Shown: positions 16,061-25,015, counted from the first letter of the stretch. The stretch: 64,000 nucleotides of DNA from Hyphomicrobium sp. LHD-15 (GCF_031157355.1 NZ_JAVIFT010000005.1:124001-188000), one strand, 5' to 3'. Made by a program: numbers and translations. Notes: a model not told the origin generated them from the sequence alone.

Positions 16061-16717
16061 CTAGCTGATGAACGGATTGGTGCGCCGCTCTTCGCCGATG
16101 CTGCTGGTCGGACCGTGCCCGCAGATGAACGCGAAATCATCTCCGATCGGCAACAGCTTGGTCTTGATGGCGTTGATCAGCGCATCGTGATCGCCATACG
16201 GAAAATCCGTGCGCCCGATTGAGCCCCGGAACAGCACGTCGCCCATCATCATGAACTTGTGCGCCCGGTTGACGAGCACCACCGAGCCCGGCGAATGCCC
16301 CGGGCAATGCAGAACCTCGAACACATGGCCGGCGACCGTGACGGTGTCACCTTCCTCGAGCCAGCGGTCCGGCGTCACCGGCTGCGCGGGAATGCCGTAA
16401 GCAGCACCTTGCTTGGCGAGATTGTCGAGCAGGAACCGGTCGGCCACGTGCGGGCCTTCGATCTCGACCCCCAGCGCTTGCTTGAGCTCCGCAGCCCCGC
16501 CCGCATGATCGATGTGCCCGTGCGTCAGCAGGATCTTCTCGATCTTGAGCCCGAGTTCCGCGATGGCACCCTTGATCTCGTCCAGGTCCCCGCCCGGATC
16601 GACGACTGCGCCAACCTTGCTCGCCTCGTCCCACAACAGCGTACAGTTCTGCTGGAACGGCGTGACCGGCACGATGGCCGCCTTGAGGCTTTTGGTCTCG
16701 GCTGACGATTGGCTCAT
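16061..16717 (-). CDS. Metallo-beta-lactamase fold hydrolase (glyoxalase II/YcbL-like)
   Basis: This 218-residue cytoplasmic hydrolase binds two metals. The motif THGHIDHAGG supplies the HxHxDH ligands. Further ligands are the histidine in LHCPGHSPGSV, the aspartate in MMGDVLFRGSIGRTDFP, and the final ICGHGPTSSIGEE. The length and the short C-terminal part fit the YcbL-type glyoxalase II branch, which hydrolyses S-D-lactoylglutathione or related thioesters, and not full-length GloB. Glutathione-linked formaldehyde handling in methylotrophs would be a plausible setting but is not shown by the context. Confidence 0.85.
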   Translation of the reverse strand: MSQSSAETKSLKAAIVPVTPFQQNCTLLWDEASKVGAVVDPGGDLDEIKGAIAELGLKIEKILLTHGHIDHAGGAAELKQALGVEIEGPHVADRFLLDNLAKQGAAYGIPAQPVTPDRWLEEGDTVTVAGHVFEVLHCPGHSPGSVVLVNRAHKFMMMGDVLFRGSIGRTDFPYGDHDALINAIKTKLLPIGDDFAFICGHGPTSSIGEERRTNPFIS

Positions 16718-16922
16718 GTGGAAATAGGCCGCCTTGAGTTGAAAACGAACATTCGGGAAGGTTTAGAGTGCTTCCGCGAATGTGGAAACCGGGTTTTGCG
16801 ATAACAAGATCTCCGATCAAGGAGCTAGCACTACGAACGCACCCGGTTTCTGTCTCCGCAGATCTGCTGACGCGCCCTGCGGCAGCGTGTAGGTTCCGCC
16901 GCGTGGCGCTCTGGGGATCCCC

Positions 16923-17297
16923 ATGCAATTGAGAGAAATGCGTTTCGCCAAGATCGACGGCACCGAGGTGCTGGTCGAGGTGAAGTCGGCAACGGAAGCC
17001 AAGGCAGCGATCAAGGAGCTGCGGCACAAGAAGAAGGAGCTGACGCTTCTGAAGCGCCGGATTGCCAAGCAGGAGGGCAGCGCTCGCCGCACCATCGAGC
17101 GGGCCGAAGCCGCCGATCTGCGCGAATCACGTCGTCGCGGACTGTTCGCGACGCTCCGCAGGGTGTCCCGCGCCTTTAGTAAACGCACCCCCCTTCCCGA
17201 TCTCGACGCCATCGAGCGCGATCTGGAGAAAACCGATGAAATTATTCACAATATCGAAAGCTGCATCGTCCAACTCGAGGGCCGGCTTTTGGGCTGA
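16923..17297 (+). CDS. Small basic coiled-coil protein, unknown
   Basis: This 124-residue protein is nearly all helical. After a short strand (MRFAKIDGTEVLVEVKSATE) it forms a lysine/arginine-rich coiled coil (AAIKELRHKKKELTLLKRRI), a basic hinge (RESRRRGLFATLRRVSRAFS), and a final acidic helix (DAIERDLEKTDEIIHNIES). No membrane segment or known domain is seen. An internal ATG at 16938 is an alternative start. It sits about 110 bases upstream of an ECF sigma-factor gene on the same strand; a link is possible but not shown. Confidence 0.6.
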   Translation: MQLREMRFAKIDGTEVLVEVKSATEAKAAIKELRHKKKELTLLKRRIAKQEGSARRTIERAEAADLRESRRRGLFATLRRVSRAFSKRTPLPDLDAIERDLEKTDEIIHNIESCIVQLEGRLLG

Positions 17298-17350
17298 GCG
17301 GCCTCAATTGCGCTTCGTTAGCCACACTCGCCCCAAAAACACCGCTCTCA

Positions 17351-17375
17351 GGAATAAGCTAGGGGAGGTAGCGTT
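17351..17375 (+). promoter_or_regulatory. Possible ECF-type promoter upstream of the sigma-factor gene
   Basis: GGAAT is followed after 16 bases by CGTT. This is close to the GGAAC-N16/17-CGTT pattern read by general-stress ECF sigma factors in alphaproteobacteria. It lies about 30 bases before the sigma-factor start, which would suit self-regulation. One mismatch and the short spacing to the gene leave this uncertain. Confidence 0.3.
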
Positions 17376-17405
17376 GTACCCAACAGTCGCGGAAGGGGGG
17401 CCGTG

Positions 17406-17939
17406 ATGGACGAGATCCAATCGCGGATGATCGAACTTCTGCCGCGTCTGCGCAGATTTGCACTGGCGCTGACCGGCGAAAAAGACAAAGCGGATGATCT
17501 CGTACAAGACACGTGCGAGCGCGCCCTTGCGCACCTGGATCAATGGAAGCCCGGAACGAGCCTCGATAGTTGGATGTATCGTATTGCGCAAAACATTTGG
17601 GTCGACCACCATCGCAGTCGCAAGACGCGCGGCGAGCAGTTTCAGCTCGACGAGGCCGAGAACATCGCCGGTGAAGATGGTCGTAACGTCACCGAGAGCC
17701 GCCTCACCCTCGCGGCCGTTAACGAAGGCATTGCCCGCCTCCCGCCAGATCAGCAGGTCCTCATCGCCATGGTTTGCGTGGAAGGGATTTCCTACAAGGA
17801 AGCGGCGAGCATTCTCGACATCCCCATAGGCACCGTCATGAGCCGCCTCTCGCGCGCCCGACAATCCCTCTACGCCGCCCTCATCGAGGCGCCTCACGAG
17901 CCTCTGCCAATTGCCGCCTCAACTGTTCGGGAGCGTTGA
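17406..17939 (+). CDS. ECF RNA polymerase sigma factor
   Basis: This 177-residue group 4 sigma factor has region 2 (LLPRLRRFALALTGEKDKAD, DLVQDTCERALAHLDQWKPG, SWMYRIAQNIWVDHHR) and region 4 with its helix-turn-helix (RLPPDQQVLIAMVCVEGISY, KEAASILDIPIGTVMSRLSRAR). It directs RNA polymerase to promoters of its own stimulon. GGGGGG precedes adjacent GTG and ATG codons at 17403/17406; the ATG has the better spacing. The next gene, starting two bases after the stop, is its likely anti-sigma factor. The stimulus is unknown. Confidence 0.9.
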   Translation: MDEIQSRMIELLPRLRRFALALTGEKDKADDLVQDTCERALAHLDQWKPGTSLDSWMYRIAQNIWVDHHRSRKTRGEQFQLDEAENIAGEDGRNVTESRLTLAAVNEGIARLPPDQQVLIAMVCVEGISYKEAASILDIPIGTVMSRLSRARQSLYAALIEAPHEPLPIAASTVRER

Positions 17940-17940
17940 T

Positions 17941-18816
17941 ATGGTCGCCGTACCCGACGAAATGCTGATGGCCTATGCCGACGGCGAACTGACGCCCGAG
18001 GAAAGCCACGCTCTCGAAAACCTGCTCGGCCAGGATTCCGCGTTACGTGCGCGCCTGGAACCCTTCGTCGAAACGCGCACCCGCCTCGCGTCCGTCTTCG
18101 AGGCGAGCCTGCACGAACCCGTCCCCGACCGCCTCATCGCGGCGATTGCCCGCGCTCAACCTGCAAGCAAGCCACGCCCCGTAACGAAGGCGCGCACGAA
18201 TCCGGCGTCTGCCGCCGTCGGGTTCCGCCAGTTCCTCGACGCCGCAGCAGCAGCGCTGTTCCCGCAAGGGCTATCGCATGCCGCGCTCGCAAGCGTCGCG
18301 CTCCTGCTCTGCGCCGGTACCGTGGCGGGCTATGTCGCAGGCCGCTCGTCGGCGCCGTCCACAGCGCTTCTGGAGACCGCCGACGCCAATCTCGGCCTCG
18401 TCGCGACCGGCGCTTTGGCCCAGGTCCTCGAAAAAAGCCCGAGCGGAACTGCCCTCAACGAGCAGGCGCATGGCGCCTCGATCGTGCCCGTGCTGTCGTT
18501 CCGGTCGCACGGCAACGGCGTGTGCCGGGAATATCGCGTGACGCAAAAGGCTGCGGGCCTCGCGGCTTCGGATCCAGACTTCGCAGGCGTCGCGTGCCGT
18601 TCCGATGACGGCCAGTGGCGCGTCGCGCTCCACACCGAAACGCCGAAGCAGCAGGCAGCCGGCGAGCCAGGCTACCAGACCGCGACGGCGCAAAACGTTC
18701 CGGCCATCGACGCACTCGTCGACTCGCTGATCTCGGGCGACGCGCTCGGAATCGCCGACGAAGCAGCGCTTATGAAGGGCGGCTGGCAGGCGCATTCGCC
18801 CACGCCCCGTCATTAA
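17941..18816 (+). CDS. Membrane anti-sigma factor
   Basis: This 291-residue protein begins with the short helical anti-sigma pattern PDEMLMAYADGELTPEESHA typical of zinc-free or FecR/RskA-like cytoplasmic anti-sigma domains. One membrane helix follows at about residues 118-140 (AALASVALLLCAGTVAGYVAG), then a periplasmic domain of about 150 residues with two cysteines (GVCREY, GVACRS). The gene starts two bases after the sigma-factor stop, so translation is coupled. The periplasmic sensor shows no recognised domain. The paired cysteines could form a redox-sensitive disulfide, by inference. Confidence 0.82.
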   Translation: MVAVPDEMLMAYADGELTPEESHALENLLGQDSALRARLEPFVETRTRLASVFEASLHEPVPDRLIAAIARAQPASKPRPVTKARTNPASAAVGFRQFLDAAAAALFPQGLSHAALASVALLLCAGTVAGYVAGRSSAPSTALLETADANLGLVATGALAQVLEKSPSGTALNEQAHGASIVPVLSFRSHGNGVCREYRVTQKAAGLAASDPDFAGVACRSDDGQWRVALHTETPKQQAAGEPGYQTATAQNVPAIDALVDSLISGDALGIADEAALMKGGWQAHSPTPRH

Positions 18817-18850
18817 AAAGCGGCCACGCCAGTAAGAAACGGCCCGGCTA

Positions 18851-19217
18851 GACCATGATCGCTTCAGGCCCTATCAGCCTGAAGCGTGAATCGTCGGTCT
18901 CACTAAGATGACCACGATCGCTTCGGACCCACGCGCTCCGATCGTCGCGCCCCCTATCGGGCGCGGCGTGAATCGGCAGCGCAGAAAATGCCTGAAGCGT
19001 GAATCGTCGGCCTCACTAAGGTGGCCATGATCGCTTCGGACCCACGCGCTCCGATCGTCGCGCCCCCTATCGGGCGCGGCGTGAATCGGCAGTGCAGAAA
19101 ATGCCTGAAGCGTGAATCGTCGGTCTCACTAAGGTGACCATGATCGCTCCGGGCCCACGCGCTCCGATCGTCGCGTCCCCCATCGGACGCGGCGTGAATT
19201 GGCAACGCGGGAAAATG
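18851..19217. repeat. Array of 113-bp palindromic repeats
   Basis: One short unit (18851-18911, 59 bases), two full units of exactly 113 bases (18912-19024 and 19025-19137) and a partial third lie head to tail. Each full unit contains GATCGCTTCGGACCCACGCG, a hairpin GCGCCC-CCTATC-GGGCGC, GTGAATCGGCAG and CCTGAAGCGTGAATCGTCGG. The short unit lacks the middle and instead folds as CGCTTCAGGC with its complement around CCTATCA. A single further copy is at 15948. The spacer lies between convergent genes. The rest of the gap to 19354 holds nothing else recognised. Confidence 0.88.
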
Positions 19218-19354
19218 GAGGCTGTCCGGCTTCGCGGGACGAGATGAAATCGGCGGGACGGCAGCTCACCCGTCAGTGAAGAATGCCGTCGGGCACCCGG
19301 CCGCGGCAGACAAAAACGTGACTGGGGCAATCGAGTGCGCGTTTCGGAACGGCG

Positions 19355-21844
19355 TTACGGCGCGAACGCGGCTCCGGCTGTGCCCGCTTTGATCAGCGTC
19401 GTCTGCGACGACCACGAGTCGATCTCCGGCGCGGCTTCGACGGCGGCAGCGGCTGCCGGCACTGGCGAAGTGTTCGGCACCGGAGCAGCTTTCGCGATCG
19501 CCCCAGCTCCGCCCTGACAGCGCGCCGGCGCAAGCGCAAGGCCCGCCCCGTAAATGGGATCGCGCCCCGGCGGTCCGAGATCGCGGGTCGAAACCTGCTG
19601 CAGAAGCTGCGCCTTAGCCCTCGCGCCGCCAAGTTCCGCCCCGCGCGTGGCAAGGATCGCCGTGACGAAAGGCGCCGCGAATGAGGTGCCGGTCCGATAG
19701 CCCTGCTTGGCATCCGGCAAAGCGGTCAGAATGTCCACGCCCGGCGCTGCGACGTCGATGTAGGTGCCGCGATTGGCGTTGCGATAGTTTTCGCCGTTGC
19801 GATTGACGGCGGTGACAGCGATCACATTCGGATACGCGGCCGGATAGCTCGGCCCCGCGATCGGCCCGCCGTTGCCGGCGGCCGCGATGAACACGATGCC
19901 CTTCTCGCTCATGCGGGCAATGGCGCGCGAGACGGCCTCGTCGCGCGGCCCCGAGAAGCTCATGTTGACGATGTCGACATCGAGCCCTTCGAGCCAGGCC
20001 AGGGCCGCAATGAGACGCACGGTATCGGTCGAAGCGTTGCCGGCTGCGTCGCTCCGGAAGGCCGTCGCCAGCAGGAAGGTCGCATCCGGCACCAAGCCAG
20101 GCGTCCCGCTTCTCGGATCGCCGGCCAAGAGAGAGAGCACCGCCGTTCCGTGCCAGTCGTAAGGCGACGCCGGCTTTCCATCCAGGAACTCGCCCTGCTC
20201 GACCGTGATGTGCTCCAACGCCGGATGGCCGACGTCGAACGACGTGTCGATGATGCCGATTCGCACGCCCTTTGCGCACGAGCCGAGCGAGCTCTTCCAC
20301 TTGATGAGCTCGCCGCCGAAACAGGTATTGTGCGGGCACGGCTGCGATGAAGCAGGGCTCACGCCGCGCCGGTCGGCACCGGGCTGCCCAGGCGGCGTGA
20401 CTCCGGCAGAGCGATCCTTTTCACCGAGCGAACCGACGAAGATGCTGTGGGCCTGGTTCGGCGTGACCGACAGGAACGGCAGGATCTTGTGCAGCTCGCG
20501 CTCAGCCTCGTCACGATTGGCTCCCGCTGGCGCGCGAATGCGCTGGACCGCTTTTCCCAAACCCTTGAGTTCGACCGGCGGACTGACGATGAACCCGTGC
20601 GCCTCGGCCTTGGCCTGATCCACGGCCGAGATCCCCGTCGCGATCAGCTCGGTCGCCCGTTCGGCCTCGAACATCTCGACCGGCAGCTCCGCCCCGAGAT
20701 CCTTGCCCGGGAACTTGCCGCGCAATCCCGGCACCCGATCCGAGCCTGCCGTCTTCGTATCTCCCGCCTTGGCCGGCTTGCCAGGGGTGACATCCTTGTC
20801 GGCGGCTGACGGAAGCGGCGCCCCGTCCTTGGCGTCGTCATCTTTGCCGCCGTTGTCCTTGCCGTCTCTCTTCGCCTGGTCGATGGCGGCCTTGACCGCA
20901 TCGCGCCCCATGCCGAGACCGGAGGCCTTGCGCTCGTAGGCTTCGAGCCATTTCGACCCGCGCTCTGCAAACGGCTTCTCGTTCGGAGTGCCCTTGCCGT
21001 CGGGCGGGCCCCGATTGTCCTTCTCGACAGCGACCGGCAATGTCTGCGGTGGAACCTTTACCGGTCCAGGTAGGACCTTGACCGTTCCCGGCTGGGCCAC
21101 CGGAGAAGGCTCAGGTTTGCGATCGGGAATATGAACCGGGTGCTTGAAGGACCGTTCCCGGATACGCGCCGCCCGCGCCGCCTCTCTCTCCTGCAGCATC
21201 TGCTGCTCCCGCGCAGCCTGCTCCAGCGCGCGCTGACGTTCCCGGCCGATCGCCCTCAGCTGACGCTCGCCGTCGCTCAGGAAAACATCGTCGCCGTCGT
21301 CATCGTCGAGATCGACCGGGTCGTTGCGACCCCGATCGGTCGTTTTATTGCGGTCAGTGTTCGTGGTCTTGTTGTCGTTCGTCGCGGACTTGTCGTCCTT
21401 TTGCACCGACGTCGGCGTTTTGGAGACCGTTGGCTGTTGATACGTTGGTTGCTGGGATGTCGGCTTTTGATAGGTCGGCTGCTGATAGCTGGGCTGCTTG
21501 ATGGACTGCATCTGCTGCTGGCGCGCGGCCTGCCGAGCTTGCACCCTTTGCGCCTCGCGCATCGCTGCCTTTTGCGCCTCTTGCATCGCCTTAATGGCAG
21601 CCTGCAGCGCCTTTTCCTGTTCCTTGCGCTGGCGCTCCCATTCGGCCATCGCCTTCTGGGAATAGGAATTGTTGTAGTCGCTGCGGTAATCGCGGTCCTT
21701 GGCGTCCGCCGCGCGCACGAAGAGCAGCACGGCCGGCACGAACAAAAGCGCGAGCGGAAGCGCTCGGCTCAACGCCCGCCAGACGAACTTATGGCCCCGC
21801 GCGGCCATCATCGACGCCCGCCAAGCAAACGCAGAACTTCGCAT
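19355..21844 (-). CDS. Subtilisin-like serine protease (S8) with long low-complexity N-terminal region
   Basis: This protein of about 829 residues has a membrane or signal helix near residue 25-45 (ALPLALLFVPAVLLFV). A Glu/Arg/Ala-rich coiled coil follows, then a Gln/Pro/Tyr repeat tract (QPTYQKPTSQQPTYQQPT), acidic and basic disordered segments, and a pro-like domain. The C-terminal S8 peptidase domain has its triad visible: Asp in GIIDTSFDVGHP, His in DWHGTAVLSLLAG and Ser in GTSFAAPFVTA, with the oxyanion region AAAGNGGPIAGPSYPA. It should act outside the cytoplasm. The first ~500 residues are unusually long for this family. The start is uncertain (21844, or ATG at 21811). Confidence 0.82.
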   Translation of the reverse strand: MRSSAFAWRASMMAARGHKFVWRALSRALPLALLFVPAVLLFVRAADAKDRDYRSDYNNSYSQKAMAEWERQRKEQEKALQAAIKAMQEAQKAAMREAQRVQARQAARQQQMQSIKQPSYQQPTYQKPTSQQPTYQQPTVSKTPTSVQKDDKSATNDNKTTNTDRNKTTDRGRNDPVDLDDDDGDDVFLSDGERQLRAIGRERQRALEQAAREQQMLQEREAARAARIRERSFKHPVHIPDRKPEPSPVAQPGTVKVLPGPVKVPPQTLPVAVEKDNRGPPDGKGTPNEKPFAERGSKWLEAYERKASGLGMGRDAVKAAIDQAKRDGKDNGGKDDDAKDGAPLPSAADKDVTPGKPAKAGDTKTAGSDRVPGLRGKFPGKDLGAELPVEMFEAERATELIATGISAVDQAKAEAHGFIVSPPVELKGLGKAVQRIRAPAGANRDEAERELHKILPFLSVTPNQAHSIFVGSLGEKDRSAGVTPPGQPGADRRGVSPASSQPCPHNTCFGGELIKWKSSLGSCAKGVRIGIIDTSFDVGHPALEHITVEQGEFLDGKPASPYDWHGTAVLSLLAGDPRSGTPGLVPDATFLLATAFRSDAAGNASTDTVRLIAALAWLEGLDVDIVNMSFSGPRDEAVSRAIARMSEKGIVFIAAAGNGGPIAGPSYPAAYPNVIAVTAVNRNGENYRNANRGTYIDVAAPGVDILTALPDAKQGYRTGTSFAAPFVTAILATRGAELGGARAKAQLLQQVSTRDLGPPGRDPIYGAGLALAPARCQGGAGAIAKAAPVPNTSPVPAAAAAVEAAPEIDSWSSQTTLIKAGTAGAAFAP

Positions 21845-22230
21845 CTTGAGCAGATCCCGACGCACACACCCCCAGCGTCCGAAGGGATCACCGATCTCAG
21901 AAGATGCAAAGAGGTTTTCATGCGTTGTCCACAACCGTTCAGTACAGACGATCGCCCTTAAAAAAGACGCCGATGCGGCCACACGCGGAAAAACATGAAA
22001 ATTTATGTGTAATGAATCGGGGGCAGAGCGAAAGGCAAAAACGCTTTGCGTCTCTCCCGGCATGGGCAGCGCGCAACCGCCAGTCGCAGGACAACGGAAA
22101 GAAAGAACTCTGAACGCCCGCATCCGGAGCGCCTCTCGCGAGCGTCCGCGAAAGCTTGCCTCTGGGCTTTACGGCAGCGAACCGGAACGCTTCCAGGCAC
22201 CGCGCTAAAAATACAGAACCTAAAAACGAA

Positions 22231-22265
22231 GAAAGGCGAACCCGACGGGTTCGCCTTTCTTTTCA
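22231..22265 (-). terminator. Terminator after ctrA
   Basis: A 14-bp stem (GAAAGGCGAACCCG with its complement) around a very short loop lies just past the ctrA stop. It can work in both directions: on the plus strand it runs into CTTTTC, on the minus strand into TTCGTTTTTA. Confidence 0.75.
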
Positions 22266-22287
22266 AAACTCGATGATGGCGCCGGAA

Positions 22288-22986
22288 TTAAGCGGCAGCG
22301 ATGCTGTCGTCGCCCGGATTGCGCAGCACATAACCACGGCCCCAGACCGTTTCGATATAATGCTGTCCGCCGGTGGCAACCTGCAGCTTTTTGCGAAGCT
22401 TGCAGATAAACACGTCGATGATCTTGAGTTCCGGCTCGTCCATGCCGCCGTAGAGATGATTGAGGAACATCTCCTTCGTGAGCGTCGTGCCCTTGCGCAG
22501 CGAGAGCAGCTCGAGCATCTGGTATTCCTTGCCGGTGAGGTGCACCCGCTGCCCGTTGACCTCGACCGTCTTGGTATCGAGATTGACCCGGAGATCTCCG
22601 GTCTCGATAACCGACTGTGCGTGCCCTTTCGAGCGACGCACGATGGCGTGAATGCGTGCGACGAGCTCGTCCTTATGGAACGGCTTGGTCATGTAATCGT
22701 CGGCGCCGAAGCCCAAGCCCCGCACCTTGTCTTCGATCTGCGCGAGACCGGACAAAATGAGGATGGGGGTCTGTACCTTCGCGACGCGAAGCATTTTCAG
22801 GACCTCGTACCCGCTCATATCCGGCAGATTGAGATCGAGAAGAATGATGTCGTAGTCGTAGAGCTTGCCGAGATCGGCGCCCTCTTCTCCGAGGTCCGTC
22901 GTATAGACGTTGAAACCTTCGGACTGAAGCATCAGCTCGATGCTTTGCGCTGTTGCGCTATCGTCCTCAATCAGAAGGACCCGCAT
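22288..22986 (-). CDS. ctrA: CtrA, cell-cycle response regulator
   Basis: This 232-residue OmpR-type response regulator is CtrA, the master regulator of cell cycle, division and motility genes in alphaproteobacteria. The receiver domain (residues 1-118) has the acidic pocket IEDD and the phosphorylated Asp51 in [10 protein letters not shown], with Lys in [13 protein letters not shown]. The winged-helix domain has the CtrA-specific [20 protein letters not shown] and [20 protein letters not shown]. The protein ends in two or more alanines, as needed for ClpXP recognition. Phosphorelay control through CckA/ChpT is expected from the family. A FliJ-like gene diverges upstream and sciP lies 2 kb away. 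Confidence 0.96.
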   Translation of the reverse strand: MRVLLIEDDSATAQSIELMLQSEGFNVYTTDLGEEGADLGKLYDYDIILLDLNLPDMSGYEVLKMLRVAKVQTPILILSGLAQIEDKVRGLGFGADDYMTKPFHKDELVARIHAIVRRSKGHAQSVIETGDLRVNLDTKTVEVNGQRVHLTGKEYQMLELLSLRKGTTLTKEMFLNHLYGGMDEPELKIIDVFICKLRKKLQVATGGQHYIETVWGRGYVLRNPGDDSIAAA

Positions 22987-23623
22987 GCTAATTCCCTCTT
23001 CCTTGCCCCATCACAAGGCGCGCCGCCCAAATCTTAAAAGAACGCTACCGCCGCCCAAACAAATCAGCCCGAACTATCATTACAAAAGTAACAATCACAG
23101 GTTAACAAATCCTAATTTCCGTTTCGAAACACGACCCGCAAAGCAATGGTTCATTTTTAAGCGCGCGAGACAATAAGTGTCCCTCGCCCCGAACCAGCCG
23201 GTGCGTCCCGAAACCTAGAGTTGCAGAACTAGTCTTCGCCCCCTGGTACCGCCCGGAACTTTCGTTGCGCAGCGCCCGCCTCCTGGGAGGGGAGCGAATC
23301 TGCGCGTTCGAAGACACCCGACCGGCACGAATCAAGAGGTAACAGAATTCGCCCGCTAGCCCTAGGGCCCGAAAACAACTACAACGGCAAGGCAACGTAA
23401 AAAATTAGCAAACAAGAGTACAGCGTTGCTTTACCGCAACTTAATTGGAATGTGGAAGAGTAAACGTTTCGGGGATGCGGGCCCCCGGTTGTTATTTTTC
23501 ATGCCCACCGTAAGGCGGGACGAGTTGTAAGGGACAGGATGGACGATTTCTGGGGGAGCGGGCGGAGTGGCACGCTTCTTGAGAATGCGAGCATCAGGTG
23601 TTCTTGAGTAGGGGTAATTGATA
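22987..23623. other. Long divergent regulatory region between ctrA and the fliJ-like gene
   Basis: These ~640 bases hold no credible gene. The half next to ctrA is AT-rich, with runs such as GTTAACAAATCCTAA. A TTTA-N7-TTAA sequence at 23430-23444 differs by one base from the CtrA box (TTAA-N7-TTAA). The length suits several stacked promoters for ctrA, as in other members of the class. Confidence 0.5.
23430..23444 (+). promoter_or_regulatory. Possible CtrA-binding box
   Basis: TTTACCGCAACTTAA reads TTTA-N7-TTAA, one mismatch from the consensus. It is placed about 180 bases before the fliJ-like start and 440 bases before ctrA. Autoregulation and flagellar control by CtrA make such a site plausible, but single boxes arise by chance. 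Confidence 0.35.
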
Positions 23624-24004
23624 ATGAAAGCACGCGAGACTGCGCTCAAGCTGAAGCGCTTCGAGATGGATGAAAGGGCCCGTAAGGTGGCCGATCTCGA
23701 GCAGATGATCCGTGAATTCGAGACCATTGCATCCGATCTGGATCGTCAGATCCAGGCCGAGGAAGACCGCACCGGCGTCAAGGACGCCAAGCATTTCGCC
23801 TATTCGACCTTTGCCAAGTCGGCGAGCCAGCGGCGGGACAACCTGCGCGCCTCGATCGCAGGCCTGCGCCTCAAGCTCGATGCGGCCCAGCAGGATTTCG
23901 ACGAGGCACAGCAGCAGCTGTCTCGGGCCGCAACCGAGCAGCCGCGTGAAATCAGCCGCACGCGCCGCCGCCACGAGCGCCCGGCCGGCCTGGCGCTTCG
24001 TTGA
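23624..24004 (+). CDS. fliJ: FliJ-like flagellar export chaperone
   Basis: This 126-residue protein is almost wholly coiled coil (MKARETALKLKRFEMDERAR, DLEQMIREFETIASDLDRQI, GLRLKLDAAQQDFDEAQQQL) with the short HFAYSTFAKSASQRRDNLRA segment in between. This matches the FliJ-like proteins encoded next to ctrA in many Hyphomicrobiales. In the flagellar type III apparatus FliJ binds the FliH/FliI ATPase and shuttles export chaperones. The ATG at 23624 is preferred over an upstream TTG because homologues begin MK-x-R-E-T. GGGG lies 10 bases ahead. A strong terminator follows. Confidence 0.78.
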   Translation: MKARETALKLKRFEMDERARKVADLEQMIREFETIASDLDRQIQAEEDRTGVKDAKHFAYSTFAKSASQRRDNLRASIAGLRLKLDAAQQDFDEAQQQLSRAATEQPREISRTRRRHERPAGLALR

Positions 24005-24308
24005 GCAACAGCTGACCCCATCTGCCCTTAGCACCGAACCAATACGTTCAGGCGCTCAGGTCCCGCTCGGACCGAGCGCCTGAAATCGTTTTCGGCGGGT
24101 CGAGAGCATTGTCGGCGCGCACCATCCACACCTGCGAAGCGCGCCGCTTCGTCCGCCGACTTGCGTTCGCCCTTTTCCCGTGCCAATCGCTGCGTCAACC
24201 GGAGGCAGCAGGTTCCACCTCCCCCACCGCCGACAGGGAACCTTGGCGCACCCAGCCGATCGGCCATTCGAGGTGTGCGCCGGACAAGAGAATGCCGGAC
24301 AGGAAACG
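24005..24308. other. Intergenic region
   Basis: These 304 bases contain the fliJ terminator at 24047-24084 and then GC-rich sequence with no gene or recognised site up to the GGAAAC ribosome-binding site of the lipoprotein gene. Confidence 0.5.
24047..24090 (+). terminator. Terminator after the fliJ-like gene
   Basis: TTCAGGCGCTC pairs with GAGCGCCTGAA, extended by GGTCC/GGACC around a CGCTC loop (one bulged A). ATCGTTTTC follows. Confidence 0.85.
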
Positions 24309-24896
24309 ATGCGCCGGAAGCAATCATCTCTCGCGCTTGTCGCACTCGCCGTTGCCGGCTGCTCCGCGGACGGACCGTCGCCCATTCTGAGCCTTCCGAC
24401 AGCCGCCGAGCTGAATACCCAAAATGCTCAAAGTGAAAACAATACGACCTCGGCCCTCAGCGCCATTTTGATGCCGAAAGAGCTGGTTGTGGGCACACCC
24501 ACCGAAGTCTATACGCGCATCGCACGCGGCGTGCTCACCTGCTGGTTCGGTGCCGCCGGGCCTCTAAAAGCTGAATACATCTACCATGCCGATGCAGAGC
24601 CGGCGTCCAAGGGGGGCAACTCGGAGATCAAGATCCTGACCCGCGATGCCGAAGCCGCAGACCCGCGCTCGGTCCGGGCCTACCGGATCGCGATCGCCCC
24701 GTCGGAGGGCAAAACCAAGGTCGAGATCGAAAACGTGCGTCTGCCCGAGCCTCTGGCTACGCGCCTCAAGCAGGACGTTGAGCGCTGGTCCGGAGACGAG
24801 GAAGGATGCGGCAAGACCCCCGTCACGGCGGGTTGGGCCGCCGAACAGGTCGTCGACACCAAAGCGACGAAGAAAAACAAAGAAAAAACGAAATAG
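24309..24896 (+). CDS. Putative lipoprotein
   Basis: This 195-residue protein has a lipoprotein signal: MRRKQSS, a hydrophobic run LALVALAVAG and the lipobox cysteine in AGCSADG, so it should be anchored in a membrane facing the periplasm. The mature domain has two cysteines (LTCWFGAAGPLKAEYIYHAD and EEGCGKTP) and one globular domain, then a lysine-rich tail. No named family was recognised. AGGAAAC precedes the ATG. It lies between the fliJ-like gene and the convergent sciP gene. Confidence 0.72.
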   Translation: MRRKQSSLALVALAVAGCSADGPSPILSLPTAAELNTQNAQSENNTTSALSAILMPKELVVGTPTEVYTRIARGVLTCWFGAAGPLKAEYIYHADAEPASKGGNSEIKILTRDAEAADPRSVRAYRIAIAPSEGKTKVEIENVRLPEPLATRLKQDVERWSGDEEGCGKTPVTAGWAAEQVVDTKATKKNKEKTK

Positions 24897-25015
24897 CCGA
24901 AGGGCACGGCCTCGCGGGCCGCCCTGCAGCATTTCGCATGTTCGTCTACGCCAGCGACGCCCCGACAAATCGGGGTTAGCCGGCGAAAACCACATGCTTT
25001 GTCAGGACGACCAGA

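Noticed and set aside
18851-19217. CRISPR array
   Set aside because: Units are contiguous 113-base repeats with no unique spacers, and no cas genes are present.
21420-21510. Q/P/Y repeat DNA as a mobile or CRISPR-like repeat
   Set aside because: The short repeats are in frame within the protease gene and encode its PTYQ units.
21131-21961. Plus-strand Leu/Arg-rich frame opposite the protease N-terminal region
   Set aside because: Arises from reading the Gln/Pro-rich repeats in antisense; no signal or domain supports it.
23102-23116. GTTAACAAATCCTAA as a CtrA box
   Set aside because: The half-sites are six bases apart and the second is CTAA, so it does not match TTAA-N7-TTAA; the site at 23430 is better.
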